Shown: one piece after another, positions 45,671 to 59,000 of the stretch
Position numbering within the stretch: position 1 is the first letter of the stretch
Layout of the letters: every line of letters begins with the position of its first letter
Assembly (NCBI RefSeq): GCF_964340395.1
Contig: NC_135552.1
Location: 17,252,694-17,316,693, forward strand
Direction: 5' to 3'
Length of the DNA stretch: 64,000 nt
Origin: Glandiceps talaboti
Taxonomy: Eukaryota > Hemichordata > Enteropneusta > Spengelidae
The notes under the pieces: model-generated
What the model saw: the letters and a program-made list of their open reading frames with translations, nothing else
Told to the model about the DNA's origin: nothing
The model's database searches: none
Translations under genes and position numbers: made by a program

Positions 45671-48600
45671 TCATTTCTTTAGAATAAGTTGTTCAGAGGT
45701 CGGTGTAATAACATCGGCTAAGTACATGCTTACGGCATTACGTAAATATCTCTTTGCGAAAATCAAATCTATCCAACTGCTGTGCCTCCATCCAACGAAT
45801 ATTTTGGAATCTGTGTAAGAAATATTTATGAATGAAAACATAACATTCAAGTTCTTACTTTCTAAGTTGTACATTGTTTCCACTGGTCCAAGAAAGACAT
45901 CAATGTTTCAGATAGACATATCCCTTTTTATATCGCCTTTTTGTTGTTATATTTTTCAGGATTATACTGTACTGAAAACAACATGTTGTGTTGGCTATAA
46001 AGTCAAAATTTCATCTATCAAAATGTAAAAACATCATAGGAACAACGTATCAACATGGAGGAATTATAAGGACATACTTGTTTTCATGAATTTGTGAGAC
46101 CTGAACATTGCATTGAGTTAAAACCATTAGCTGCTTGACTGACACTGACCATCACCTCTACGTAAAACTGTACATATGTTATAAGACTTACGGATGCAAA
46201 TTTCCTGCTCTATCAACGACCAATAATAGTTGTCACGTTTATATTTGTCCAAATCCGTCGGTCCCTTGATATCAACCGTACTGATAACATTCGGCACGCC
46301 ACCGTCCTTTAAAATCTTTAAAAATAACTGGAAAAAAAGATGACTGAATTATGAACGACTTTTGGATTTTTGATGGAAAGTGATGTTACATTTATAAATG
46401 ATCATAAATTTGACGATTTTTTATATCTGATGGAAATTAATGAGCGAGAACAAAATGTTGGCTAGAATATTTGTTACATTTATACATGATTATATTCTTT
46501 ATATTTTTATTTTTGATGGAAATTTATGGCCGAGAACAACAAATTAGACAGTCTACGAATATCTGTGCATATGCATTCTGAATATTAGAGAAATGGATAT
46601 GATATCAAGTTCTTGCAAGCTTACATATGTATTAGTAGGAGTACTGCCCACATTTTATTTCACTTCAACTCGTTGCAGGTGGATAATTAAAAATAAAACT
46701 ATAACTTTGTCGTTCGGTTCAAATACTAAATTCACAGACATCAATAGTTAGAAATGAAACTATAACTTTGTCGTTCGGTTCAAATTAATAAATACATAGA
46801 GTGACGTATAATTCCTTTAATCATGACTTAATACAATGACTCACCTCAGAATAAAAAGGAACCGCAACATATATACACGCCATGTGGTTGTCGGACATTA
46901 ACTTGCGGATGTTTTTCACACCCCCAATAGCAGTCTTTTCCAATTCGGCCAAATATGCTATTTGTTCTTTTTCACAACCGCGAGGTGGCGCACAACTTGT
47001 GACAAAAGTGAGAAAATATTTAATCTAATGCAACACTTTACAACCTATATTGTTAATGGTTGTATAATTCACCGTGAACATGTGCGTTCAAAATATTATG
47101 TAGAAAATTTAGTTTTGGAGAATAAACAGAGCAATTGCTTCCTTCATCCCAATTTCAGTGGCGCTTAATAAATATTCTATGAAAATATAAAAATTGTGTC
47201 TCAATAATTCATGAATTTATAGCAAAAAGGACCCAAAAGCACAAGTAACTGTAGACAGGCTTATAGAATATAGAAAACAGAATCATAACTACACATAGAA
47301 TATTTTATGTAGGTGTAATCCCCAAAGGTGACGGTAATCTTGTTGTTCAGACATAGAACCTGCAATGCGTGATTGTTGTATTACAGTAACTCTGACGTGG
47401 TTCACATTATGGTGCAGGCAAAATACACATAATCACGCCCACATCCAAAACCTTACCTTAGGAACATTGAAATGTGGCTATTTGAAAATTCAGACTAATT
47501 TATAAACACGTTGAAAGATTTACATATTGAATTGCCACTTTATGTACACAGGAATAAACCGTTAAAGTTCTAAAATGAATAACCTATTCAAATGATAGAA
47601 AATGAACCAAAAAAGCCAACGATCGTTGTGATTAAATAAGTTTAAAAATGCATCTTCAAATTGGTTGTTACTTGGCAGAATTTGTCACGAATTAAAGTTC
47701 TGTACCAGGTGGTTCTCATCGTTGTATTAAAAATCATTAACCTCTTTACGGCGGTATTTAACTGACGTTGCATTCGGAACCGATCTGAAGTACCCGCTAG
47801 TAAATAAAACATAGCTTATAGCTAACCTACCCTTCCCCTGATTTATTTCTCCAATTAAGGGCAAGATAAGGCCTCCCATCGCAAAGCTTCTCTACAATCT
47901 GGTCAGCAACTTTCTGTACTTCAGGAATCAAAACGAGATGCTCAGTTACTACTCTCGTCAACGTCGCGTCCAAATGTCTGGATCCTCCATAGGGTGGCGG
48001 TCTCCACCACTTCGGTGTCAGGACACCAAGACATCGTGTGGAACTGAAGTCATCAAGAGTCTGAACCTTTGTAAACTCCGGAAACGAAATATTAATGGTA
48101 TATATGTTACGATAATGTTGCTCCACCCTAGCCCATAAATCTGGTTTTGGTTTGGACACTAACAGAGTTTCGACTGTATGGTTACACGCACGAATGTATT
48201 CTTCAGGAGTGACAAAATCAGCAATCTGCTTCAGTTTATCCATATCAAAGGTGTCGTTGACTAAACGTCCAATACTACGTCGATCTTCTTGATGACTTGC
48301 AATTGGCCAAAACTTTGGGAGCATAAGGGTTCTATTGGAGTAAATGGCACAAGCAATCGCTTTCCGGAAGTGCCCGTATTGTACATTGGGACCTGTCAAA
48401 TCATAGTGTACATAAAGCAGATATCGACGACCAGAATCAGCAACATTGTCCTTTGTGGCTACTTGAACATTCTGTCAGACGAAAAACAAGTGAAAGAAAA
48501 AGCGAAAATTAATGTCCACTTTCTCACCATTCTAAGCATCATACGTTTCACCAAATACAATTATAGTAGCACTCTCTTTATCATATAGGGAGGTGATGTC

Positions 48601-49308
48601 TCGTTTTATTTGACAAATTGGGGTGTTGTATGTCATACACTTTTGACGCAATGTGTTATTTACTATTTTACTACTTAGTAAGAACACATGTATGGTAGTG
48701 CTATAGGGTGGGTGGTAATCAAGTAGAAAGTATATACTGTAAACAGAAATTTTGACTTAAGCTTATTTTGCTCGAAAGCAAAGCGAAAAAACAACTAGTG
48801 AGTATGTCTTCTTGTATATCAACACAATCTACTAGTCTGGTTATTAGTCAAATGTAGTCTTTGAGAACTAGCTGAAGACTGTAAGGTCGCATTTTCTAGT
48901 GGCAAAAATATATAGGTTTACATTACTTGGTCAATGTATATTGAAAAAGCAACGTACCGTCTCTTTTACTTCTTTATGGTTAGTTTTCACTCCTTCTTGT
49001 CGCGCTTCTTCATTATCTGATCTTAAGTTTGTATCCTCAGTATCACCATGATGGTCTTCTTGCACTTTGGTTACACGAAGTTCTGTATTTTTCTTTTGTG
49101 GGTCTGTATTTTTCTTTTGTGTCATTAACGTTGAAATTTTGTTGTCGTGTTCTTTAACCTCGCCCATTACTGCTTGGTTTGTAGACATAAAAAATTCACC
49201 AACTTTTCCAATAGTTTGGGTTTTCCATTCTGCCACCACGATAATGACAAGTATGGCCATCAGTAGTACAGAAAACTTTGACCGCGGTCGTAAACGAGTA
49301 AAGGACAT
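45671..49308 (-). CDS. O-fucosyltransferase-like type II membrane protein, copy C (5 exons)
   Basis: Third member. Exons: 49308-48958, 48471-47831, 46995-46845, 46327-46192, 45810-45671; phases 0, 2, 0, 1; 472 residues. Anchor FSVLLMAILVIIVVAEW follows MSFTRLRPRSK. The stem is longer than in A and B through an internal KKNTDPQKKNTEL duplication. Exon 2 keeps GPNVQYGHFRKAIACAIYSN, RTLMLPKFWP (Lys for Tyr) and LALNWRNKSGEG, and has lost two codons near ISFPEFTKVQT. Exon 3 ends VAVPFYSE where the others end with Lys. Exon 4 is two codons shorter (DIKGPTDLDKYKRD); exon 5 is SKIFVGWRHSSWIDLIFAKR. Same inferred role as copy A. Frame intact. Confidence 0.87.
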
Positions 49309-49368
49309 TGTGAAAACCACTCGTTCAATTCAAACCTTAAAACACCAATATGCATATAGTGTGACACG

Positions 49369-49383
49369 TCTGATATTATCAGA
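49369..49383 (-). promoter_or_regulatory. Palindromic upstream block, gene C
   Basis: TCTGATAATATCAGA, a perfect 15-bp inverted repeat with a two-base longer centre than in A and D, about 60 bp upstream of the start codon and followed by CGTGTCACACTATATGCAT. Confidence 0.45.
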
Positions 49384-49679
49384 ACATGCGCATTACCTAG
49401 TAAAATTATGTGACAAATATGACAGCTTGTTGCGCTGAATATATGATGGTTGTTTGATCCTTTCATCAAAGTTTTGTTTTGTTAGCCCATATGACACCTT
49501 CTTATCAAAATGTATTTATGTAGAGTAGTGGGTGATACTGTGCCAGTGTGAAACATAAACAAATGTACCCAGTTATAATGAAATGAATTTGTATATTTGT
49601 TTTTGTCAAGTCACGAGGTTTCAGGCATGTATGTGATGTAATGCAATACAAAACTAAGTCATCATCTTAAATAATACTG

Positions 49680-49760
49680 TATACATACATACATACATAC
49701 ATACATACATACATACATACATACATACATACATACATACATACATACATACATACATAC
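49680..49760. repeat. (ACAT)n microsatellite
   Basis: About 20 units upstream of gene C; the matching place upstream of gene D has only ATATACATAAGTACATAC, so the array grew after, or shrank since, the duplication. Confidence 0.96.
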
Positions 49761-50599
49761 AAATGTAAGTACATGCCAAGTGTAATCATTATCACGTTAT
49801 CACATATACATTCGGGCAGCCATTTCATAAAAAGGCTTGGTGAAATTGGATTGCACTATTGCCCATAGCTGCTATTATTACTGTAATTGCCTAGCATGTC
49901 TCATACTTCACTTCCAACTAAATTTGGATCGATGCAGATCAATACATCCAGCAGTTTGGAAACAATTTACATCTAAACAATGGGATCATCTTGTCTAAAA
50001 CAATTCTTCATCAAGACATCCCTAGAAACATCCCCACTATATATAAATGTTGAATACTAGTGATTCATAAAATAAAGCGTATTATCTTTGGATAAATACA
50101 TGCATACTTAGTGATCGACTAATGTGTAAGTATGTCTGCTAACTCCCATAAGGCAACCCTGGACACACTGCTAGAGCAATTTGGGTAACAAAAAAGTTTC
50201 AGTTTGTTGTTTCTTGGCAATCAATGCAATTAATGTGACGTGAAATCAATTGTGACTCTCCAGAACCCAAAGTTTATGAAAATTCCTTAATATCCTGGCG
50301 TGATGTTCCCCTTTAAAAATATAAACTCCAAGTGTCAAATAACTTAGAGCACTCATTGATAATAACAAACTTCCTAAAAAATCTTGTCGTTATAGCATTT
50401 CTTTTGACGAGTCATTTTCATAATTGATTGTTGTTAGTATATAAATTAATCATAACAAAGTGCATGTGTCATATTCGTATAAATCTTGGCGATATTTTGA
50501 TTTTAATTAAAACAAAGTGTATATTAATTATATTTACCAATTACAAGGTAAGGAATACAACATGTAGGACTTTCAAACATGAGAGATATTAGTACATTC

Positions 50600-51560
50600 T
50601 GGCATGACAGCATATTGTACAGATATAATATGGATATATTTTGCATATATCTAACTAATTTGCATAACTATATTTACATATTAAAGGACATATCATCATT
50701 GCAAGAATTTCATCAAATTTCTTGGATATATTGATATTGATATTGGCAATGCCATGAATTATATGTCTTAAGAATGTTGTGTGTGTGGCTTGCATATAAC
50801 ATCAATTAATTTACGTGATTAATCATATATACATATTAGGAGATTATTATTGATGTAACTTGCATAACATCAATTGATTTGCATATTTAATGAGATTTAA
50901 ATATTAGATTATTGGTGAAGCTTGCATGTAACATTGATTAATTTCCACAATTAGTGAGATGTTCATATTAGGAGATTACTGATACTGCTTCCATGATCCA
51001 TATAACATCAATTAATGTGCCTAATTAATGAGATTTACATATTACATATTGTTCCTCCATATTTCTGACAGGTACAATAATTATGTAATATGACAAATAT
51101 TCAAGAACAAATATAAAACAAGGTCAACACAAGTTTAGTTATAATGATGCTTAACATCAAAAGATGATTAAAAAACAATTCCTGCATTTGTATTGTTTTG
51201 TGATAATTTTCTTTTGAATACTATGCCATATAGATATAATGACGCATAAATTATTTAAATATATCACCCTACTTAATGTTACCTAGGCTTATCTCCGATT
51301 GTTGTTCAGAATGTCATGACATGGTGGATAAATTTATAATACTTAGATATAGATGGGATGAATATAACTTGCATATTTTATTAGTAATTTGCAAGATTTA
51401 TTCAATCTACATACCTATTAGCAGATACGTCTTCTATTGTTTCCAAGAATGTCATGAAATGTTTTGAATACACTGATAATACCATGAATGAGTGATTCGC
51501 CATATAGATAGGATGAATATCACTTGCATATCTACGAGTAGTTTGCATAATTATTTTTAC
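50600..51560. repeat. AT-rich degenerate tandem repeats, unit 1
   Basis: Recurring segments such as GCATATAACATCAATTAATT, TGCATAATTAATGAGATTTA and CATATTAGGAGATTATTGAT, about 65-85 bp apart, all diverged. The same array recurs at 57900-59000. No gene seen. Confidence 0.75.
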
Positions 51561-52828
51561 TTACACAATTAACATAGACAAGAACTAATTAAATTTTGGT
51601 AAAGATCCATCGAACCATTAATCAGGTATTTGGAAATGGACGGTTTTTAGTAATTAGGCTATATCTTTAAGAATGCATACTTCAAATTCAATATAATTTG
51701 AGACAGCATTAAGCATAACAAAGCTTACATGTCCTATAAAGTTTGTTGATGTAAGTTTTAATGAGTAATTTGCCTTAAGTACTGATTTTCAGTTATTAGC
51801 TATCTCTTAAGAATGCACACTTCACTTCAAATGCCATATAATTTGACACATACATCAACCATAGCGAAGAACACATATCCTATAATGCCTGTCGGCACAG
51901 TTTTTTAGTTGTAATGAGTAATTTCCATAATTAATTATTTTCTTTTATTACACTGTCTCTTAAGAATGCAAGCTTCAAATTTCATATAATTTGTCTATTC
52001 ATTGAGATAACAAAGTGCACGTTTGCTATAATTTTCTGATAGTAATAAAGTCATTGCATAATTAATTACTTTTGATAATTAGCCTTTATTTGGTACATAT
52101 ATAAACCATAACAAAACAGGCGTGTTTGATGAAGTTTTTATACAGTTTTTAATTGTGATGTGTAATTTACATAAATAATCATTTTTGATAATTAGGCAAT
52201 ATCTTTAGAATGCAACCTGTAAATTTCAATGGTTTAATACATGGATTGATAGTCAAGAAGTGCATGTGTCCTTCAAAGCTCGTTGATATAACCATTGCGT
52301 AGGGTCTATGATGTAGCTTATCATCTAATGTCTCATTTACATAATTAATGGTTTTCGAGAAATCTTTAAAATCTCAACTATACGAGCTTCAAATTTTCTC
52401 ATAGTTTCATATAATTGATTTTCCAATCAAATGGCACATCATGTATGATGGCTATATAGCTCAGAATTTTTCATTCCAACAATGTGTGTAGGAACAAAAA
52501 TCTATGATTTCGCCCTTATGGAAAATTTTAAGTTTACATCTCGTTAAACATAAACAAAACTCCAGTTTATGGCTTAAGTTAATTCCAAACGAAAACAACT
52601 TTTTAGATCTTATTGGTATAACTTTGATCTGATCGTTTTTCCTTGAGCAACCTCCCAACTACTCACTAAAAGTATATATGTCCGTGTTTAACTCCCTAAC
52701 ACCCTTTCCTCGAACACCCAGGACACCACATCTTTAGCTATGAGTCGCCAATGAGGCGATTATCAACAGATATTGATAAAGAAAAACAAAAATCCGCTAA
52801 GCACTTTCCTCCTCAAAGTAGGTTTTCT

Positions 52829-55800
52829 TCATTTCTTAAGAATAAGTTGTTCAGAGGTCGGTGTAATAACATCGGCTAAGTACATGCTTACGGCATTACG
52901 TAAATATCTCTTTGCGAAAATCAAATCTATCCAACTGCTGTGCCTCCATCCAACGAATATTTTGGAATCTGTATAAGAAATGTTTATGAATGAAAACATA
53001 ACATACAAGTTGTTACTTTCTAAGTTGTACATTGTTTCCCCTTTTCCAAGAAAGACACATCAATGTTTCAGATAGATATATGCCTTTTTATATCGCCTTT
53101 TTGTTGTTATATTTTTCAGGATTATACTGTACTGAAAACAACATGTTGTGTTGGCTATAAAGTCAAAATTTCATCTATCAAAATGTAAAAACATCATAGG
53201 AACAACGTATCAACATGGAGGAATTATAAGGACATATTTGTTTTCATGAATTTGTCAAACCTGAACATTGCATGTGAGTTAAAACCATTAGCTGCTTGAC
53301 TGACTGTGACTATCGCCTCTACGTAAAACTGTACATATGTTATAAGACTTACGGATGCAAATTTCCTGCTCTATCAACGACCAATAATAGTTGTCACGTT
53401 TATATTTGTCGAAATAACTTGGTCCCTTGATATCAACCGTACTGATAACATTCGGCACGCCACCGTCCTTTAAAATCTTTAAAAATAACTGACAGAGGAA
53501 AAAAAGGTGAATGAATTATGAACGACTTTTGGATTTTTGATGGAAAGTGTTGTTACATTTAGAAATTATCATCAATTTGACGATTTTATTTTTATATCTG
53601 ATGAAAATTAATGAGCGAGAACAAAATATTACCTAGAATATTTGCTACATTTATACATGATTAAATTCTTGAGGAAAATTTATGGTCGAGAGCAACAAAT
53701 TAGCTAGTTTAAGAATATCTGTGCATATGCAGTCTGAATATTAGAGAAGTGAATATGATGAGGTTTCTCCAAGCTTATGTCTCCTATGTATCAGTAGGGG
53801 TACTGCCCAAATATTATTTCACTTCAATTCGTTGCAGGTGGATAATTAAAAATGAAACTATAACTTTGTCGTTCGGTTCAAATACTAAATTCGCAGACAT
53901 CAATAATTAGAAATGAAACTATAACTTTGTCGTTTGGTTCAAATTAATAAATACATAGAGTGACGTATAGTTATTTTCATTATGACTTAATAAAATGTCT
54001 CACCTTAGAATAAAAAGGAATCGCAACATATATACACGCCAAGTTGTTGTCGGACATCAACTTGCGTATGTCTTTTACACCCGCAATAGCAGTTTTTTCC
54101 AATTCCGCCAAATATGCTATTTGTTCTTCTTTACAAGGGCGAGGTGGTGCACAACTTATGAAAAAATTGAGAAAAACTTTAACCTAATGTTAATGCACAG
54201 CACTTTACAACCTATGCTGTCAATGCTAGTATAATAATTCACCGTGAACATGATTGTGCTTTCATATGTAGTTTAGTGAATAAACAGAGGAATTTAAAAT
54301 CATAATCATCGTATAATGATGGCTTCCTTCATCCCAATTTTAGTGGCTCGTAATAAATATTCTATGAAAATATAAAAAGTGTGTTTCAATAACTCATTAA
54401 TTTATAGCAAAATGGATCCAAAAGCACAAGTAACTGTAGACAGGCTTATAGACTATAGAAAACAGAATCACAACTACACATAGAATATTCGATGTAGGTG
54501 TAATCCCCCCCCCCCCCCAAGGGGACGGTAATCTTGTTGTTCAGAAATAGAACCTGCACTGTATGGTTGTTGTATTACAGTAACTCTAAAATCCGCGACA
54601 CAAGGAAATATGAAACACGATACTGTGTCCAATTGCAACCTACACCTTACAAATGATAGAAAATGAACCAAAAAGCCAACGATCGTTGTTATGAAATAAG
54701 TCCAAAAATACATCTTCAACGTTACTTGTCAGAATTGGCCACGAATAAAGTACCAGCTAGTTCTCACCGTTGTAAAACCACTGGCCGGTATTTAACTGAC
54801 GTTGCCTTCGGAGCCGATTTGAAGTACCCGCTAGTAAATAAAACATAGCTTATAGCTAACCTACCCTTCCCCTGATTTATTTCTCCAATTAAGGGCAAGA
54901 TAAGGTCTCCCATCGCAAAGCTTCTCTACAATCTGGTCAGCAACTATCCGTGCTTCAGGAATCAAAACGAGATGTTCAGTTACTACTCTTGACAAATTCG
55001 CGTCCAGTTCTTTAGATCCTCCATAGGGTGGCGGCCTCCACCAATTCGGTGTTAGAACTCCAAGACATCGTGTGGAACTGAAATCATCAAGAGTCTGAAA
55101 TTTTCCACTTGTATACTCCGGAAACGAAATATTAATAGTATATATGTTGCGATAATATTGCTCCACTCTATCCCACAAATCTGGTTTTGGTTTGGGCACT
55201 AACAGAACTTCGACTGTATGGTTACATGCACGAATGTATTCTTCAGGAGTGACAAAATCAGCAATCTGCTTCAGTTTATCCATATCAAAGGTGTCACTGA
55301 CTAAACGTCTAATACTCTGAAAACTTTGCTGATGAGCTGCGATGGGCCAAAAATATGGAAGCATAAGGGTTCTATTGGAGTAAATGGCACAAGCAATCGC
55401 TTTCCGGAAGTGCCCGTATTGTACATTGGGACCTGTCAAATCATAGTGTACATAAAGCAGATATCGACGACCAGAATCAGCAACATTGTCCTTTGTGGTT
55501 AGTTGAACATTCTGTCAGACGAAAAACAAGTGAAAGAAAAAGCGAAAATTAATGTCCACTTTCTCACCATTCTAAGCATCATACTTTTCAACATTATAGT
55601 CGCACTGTCTTTATCATATATTGGGATGTGACGTCTAGTCTTATTTGACAAATTGGGGTGTTGTATGTCATGCACTGTTGACGCAATTTGTTATTTACTA
55701 CTAACTTTACTACTTAGTAAGAACACATGTATGGTAGTGCTATAGGGTGGGTGGTAATCAAGTCGAAAGTATATACTGTAAACAGAAATTTTGACTTAAG

Positions 55801-56336
55801 TTTATTTCGCTCGAAAGCAAAGCGAAAAAAACAACTAGTGAGTATGTCTTCTTGTATATGAACACAATCTACTAGTCTGGTTATTAGTCAAATGTAGTCT
55901 TTGAGAACTAGCTGAAGACTGTAAGATCGCATTTTCTAGTGGCAAAAATATATAGGTTTACATTACTTGGTCAATGTAAATTGAAAAAGCAACGTACCGT
56001 CTCTTTTACTTCTTTATGGTTAGTTTTCACGCCTTCTTCATTATATGATCTTAAGTTTGTATCCTCAGTATCACCATGATGGTCTTCTTGCACTTTGGTT
56101 ACACGAAGTTCTGTATTTTTCTTTTGTAGGTCTGTATTTTTCTTTTGTGTCATTAACGTTGAAATTTTTTCGTCGTGTTCTTTAACCTCGCCCATTACTG
56201 CTTGGTTTGTAAATATAGAAAAATCACCAACTTTTCCAATAGTTTGGGTTTTCCATTCTGCCACCACGATAATGACAAGTATGGCAATCAGTAGTACAGA
56301 AAATTTTGACCGCGGTCGTAAACGAGTAAAGGACAT
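52829..56336 (-). CDS. O-fucosyltransferase-like type II membrane protein, copy D (5 exons)
   Basis: Fourth member, nearest relative of copy C. Exons: 56336-55998, 55511-54865, 54154-54004, 53488-53353, 52968-52829; phases 0, 2, 0, 1; 470 residues. Anchor FSVLLIAILVIIVVAEW; the stem carries the KKNTDLQKKNTEL duplication but lacks four codons present in C (NEEGVK against NEEARQEGVK). Exon 2 has GPNVQYGHFRKAIACAIYSN, RTLMLPYFWP and LALNWRNKSGEG; exon 3 CAPPRPCKEEQIAYLAELEK; exon 4 DIKGPSYFDKYKRDNYYW; exon 5 SKIFVGWRHSSWIDLIFAKR, ending LILKK. Intact frame and splice sites. Same inferred role as copy A; no evidence on acceptor substrate. Confidence 0.87.
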
Positions 56337-56396
56337 TGTGAAAACCACTCGTTCAATTCAAACCTGAACACACCAATATGCACATAACATGACACG

Positions 56397-56409
56397 TCTG
56401 ATAATCAGA
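56397..56409 (-). promoter_or_regulatory. Palindromic upstream block, gene D
   Basis: TCTGATTATCAGA, identical to gene A, about 60 bp upstream of the start codon, with flanks ATGCGCATGT...CGTGTCAT also seen upstream of C. Putative shared cis-element. Confidence 0.45.
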
Positions 56410-57899
56410 ACATGCGCATTTAGTAAAATTATGTGACAAATATGACAGTTTGTTGCGCTGAATATATGATGGTTGTTTGATCCTTTCATCAAAGTTTTGT
56501 TTTGTTAGTCCATATGACACCTTCTTATCAAAATGTATTTATGTAAAGTAGTGGGTGATACTGTGCCAGTGTGAAACATAAAACAATGTATCCAGTTATG
56601 ATGAAATGAATTTGTATATTTGTTTATGTCAAGTTATGGGGTTTCAGGCATGTATGTGATGTAATGCAATACAAAACGAGGTGGTCATCTTATAGTGACA
56701 GTATATACATAAGTACATACCGATTGCAATCATTATCACATTACCACATACACATATTATACATTCGGGCAGCCATTTCATAAAAAGGCTTGGTTAAATT
56801 GGATTGCACTATTGCCCATAGCTGCTATTATTACTGTAATTGCCTAGCATGTCTCATACTTCACTTCCAACTAAATTTGGATCGATGCAAACTAAAATGC
56901 CCCTGATAGGTGGCAGTGAATTTACACCAATTGATTTGATCTCATTTACTATCCAAATTTTATCAAACAACGTTTTAATTCATTAGGAATCCTTCCCTCT
57001 AAGTGTTTACCCTAAAATTCCATTTAAGACCTTTGGTATATCATAATGGTGATTATTAATTTCTTAAATAGGTCTACACATTATCTCAATCACGTGTTAA
57101 GATCAATACATCCAGCAGTTTTTAAGTTGAGATTTTGTACCAAAAATCACATCTGTTCGGAGCCACATATGAACAATAGAATCATCTTGTCTAAAACAAT
57201 TATTCATCAAGACATCCCAAGAAACATCCCCACAATATTTTCATGTGTATGCATTAGATAAACGATGGATACTCATAATTCATAAAAGCTTATTATCTTT
57301 TGATAAATACATGAATATTTAGTGTTCGACTAATATGTATGTACGTCTGCTAACTCCCATAAGGCAAACCTGGACCCACACTGCTAGAGCAATTGGTGTA
57401 AATAAGTTTCAGTTTTGTTTTCTTGGCAATCAAATGCAATTAAAGTGACGTGAAATCAATAGGTGACTCTCCAGAACCCAAAGTTTATGAAAGTTCCTGT
57501 ATATCCTGGCGTGATGATCCCCTTTAAAAATATAAACTTAAAATTTCAAATAACTTGGAGCGCTCATTGATAATAACAGAGCAAACTTCCTAAAAAATAT
57601 TTTGTTGTAGCATTTATTTTAACGAGTCATTTTCATAATTGATTATTTTCAATGATTAATAGGCAATATCTTAAGAATACAAGGTTAAAATTTCATATAA
57701 GTTAGTTTATACATTAATGATAACAAAGTGCAAGTGTCCTATAAATCTTGGTGATATTGTGATTTTAATTAAAACAAAGTGTCTGTATATTAATTATATA
57801 TACCAATTACAAGGTAAGGGATATAACATGTAGGGTTTTCAAACATGACTCACATGAGAGATATTAGTATAGTGGTGGCACCACAGCATATTGTACAGA

Positions 57900-59000
57900 T
57901 ATAATATGGATATATTTTGCATATATCTAACTAATTTGCATAACTATATTTACATATTAAAGGACATATCATCATTGCAAGAATTTCATCAAATTTCTTG
58001 GATATATTGATATTGATATTGGCAATGCCATGAATTATATGTCTTAAGAATATTGTGTGTGTGGCTTGCATATAACATCATTTAATTTACATGTCAATGA
58101 ATGTTTACATATTAGGAGATTAGTATGGGCGTTGCCTGCATATAACATAAATTAATTTGCATGTTTAATGAGATTTAGATTATTGGTGTGGCTTGCATAT
58201 AACATTAACTAATTTCCATAATTAATGAGATGTACATATTAGGAGATTATTGATACTGCTTCCATATAACATCAATTAATTTGCATAATCAATGAGATTT
58301 ACATATTACATATTACTGATCCTCCATATTTCTGACAGGTACAGTCATTATATAATATGACACATTATGTAAGATGTGAATCTAATTATTTCAATTGCAT
58401 ATTGCTTTGCAAGATCCATATGAAACTCAAACTAACATTTAAAGAGCAAATTTAAAACAAAGTCAACACAGGTTTAGTTATAATGGTGCTTCACATCAAA
58501 AGATGATTTTAAAAAAACAATTCCTGCATTTGCATTGTTTTGAGATCATTTTCTTTTGAATACTATGCCATACAGATATAATGATGTATAAATGATTTAA
58601 ATATATCACCCTACATAATGTTACCTACAAATTAGCAGGTTTATCTTCCATTGTTGTTCAGAATGTCATGATATGGTGGATATATTGATAGTACTATGAC
58701 TGATTCATCTTATCGATAGGTGGAATATAACTTGCATATTTTATGAGTAATTTGCATAATTAATTCAATCTACCTATTAGCAGACATATCTTCTATTGTT
58801 TTCCAAATGCCATGCAGTGTGGTGTATACACTGATAATACCATGTATGAGTGATTCATCAAAAAAGATAGGATAAATAACTTGCATAATTATGAGGAATT
58901 TACATAATTAAATTTTATCTGCCAATTAGCAGACATATTTTCTACTTTCATTGTTGTTAAGAGTGTCATGAAGTGTGGTGAATATATTGATAGTGGGTGC
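57900..59000. repeat. AT-rich degenerate tandem repeats, unit 2
   Basis: Copy of the array at 50600-51560, with the same TTGCATATAACATCAATTAA and GCATAATTAATTCAATCTAC type segments; no gene seen. Confidence 0.75.

Larger units (their letters stand above)
44200..51565. repeat. Segmental duplication unit 1 (contains gene C)
   Basis: Direct duplicate of 51570-59000. Matching landmarks: AGTAATTAGGCTATATCTT (44285 and 51650), AGAATTTTGCATTCCAACAA (45293; 52460 with one change), gene C and D exons in the same positions, GCGAAAAAACAACTAGTGAG-type flank (48781 and 55821), and TAATATGGATATATTTTGCA (about 50624 and 57900). The offset is 7.0-7.4 kb throughout. Confidence 0.85.
51570..59000. repeat. Segmental duplication unit 2 (contains gene D)
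   Basis: Downstream partner of 44200-51565 in direct orientation. Introns, intergenic AT-rich arrays and exons all align by eye, with small indels (for example the ACAT microsatellite at 49680-49760 is lost in unit 2). This indicates a recent tandem duplication. Confidence 0.85.
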
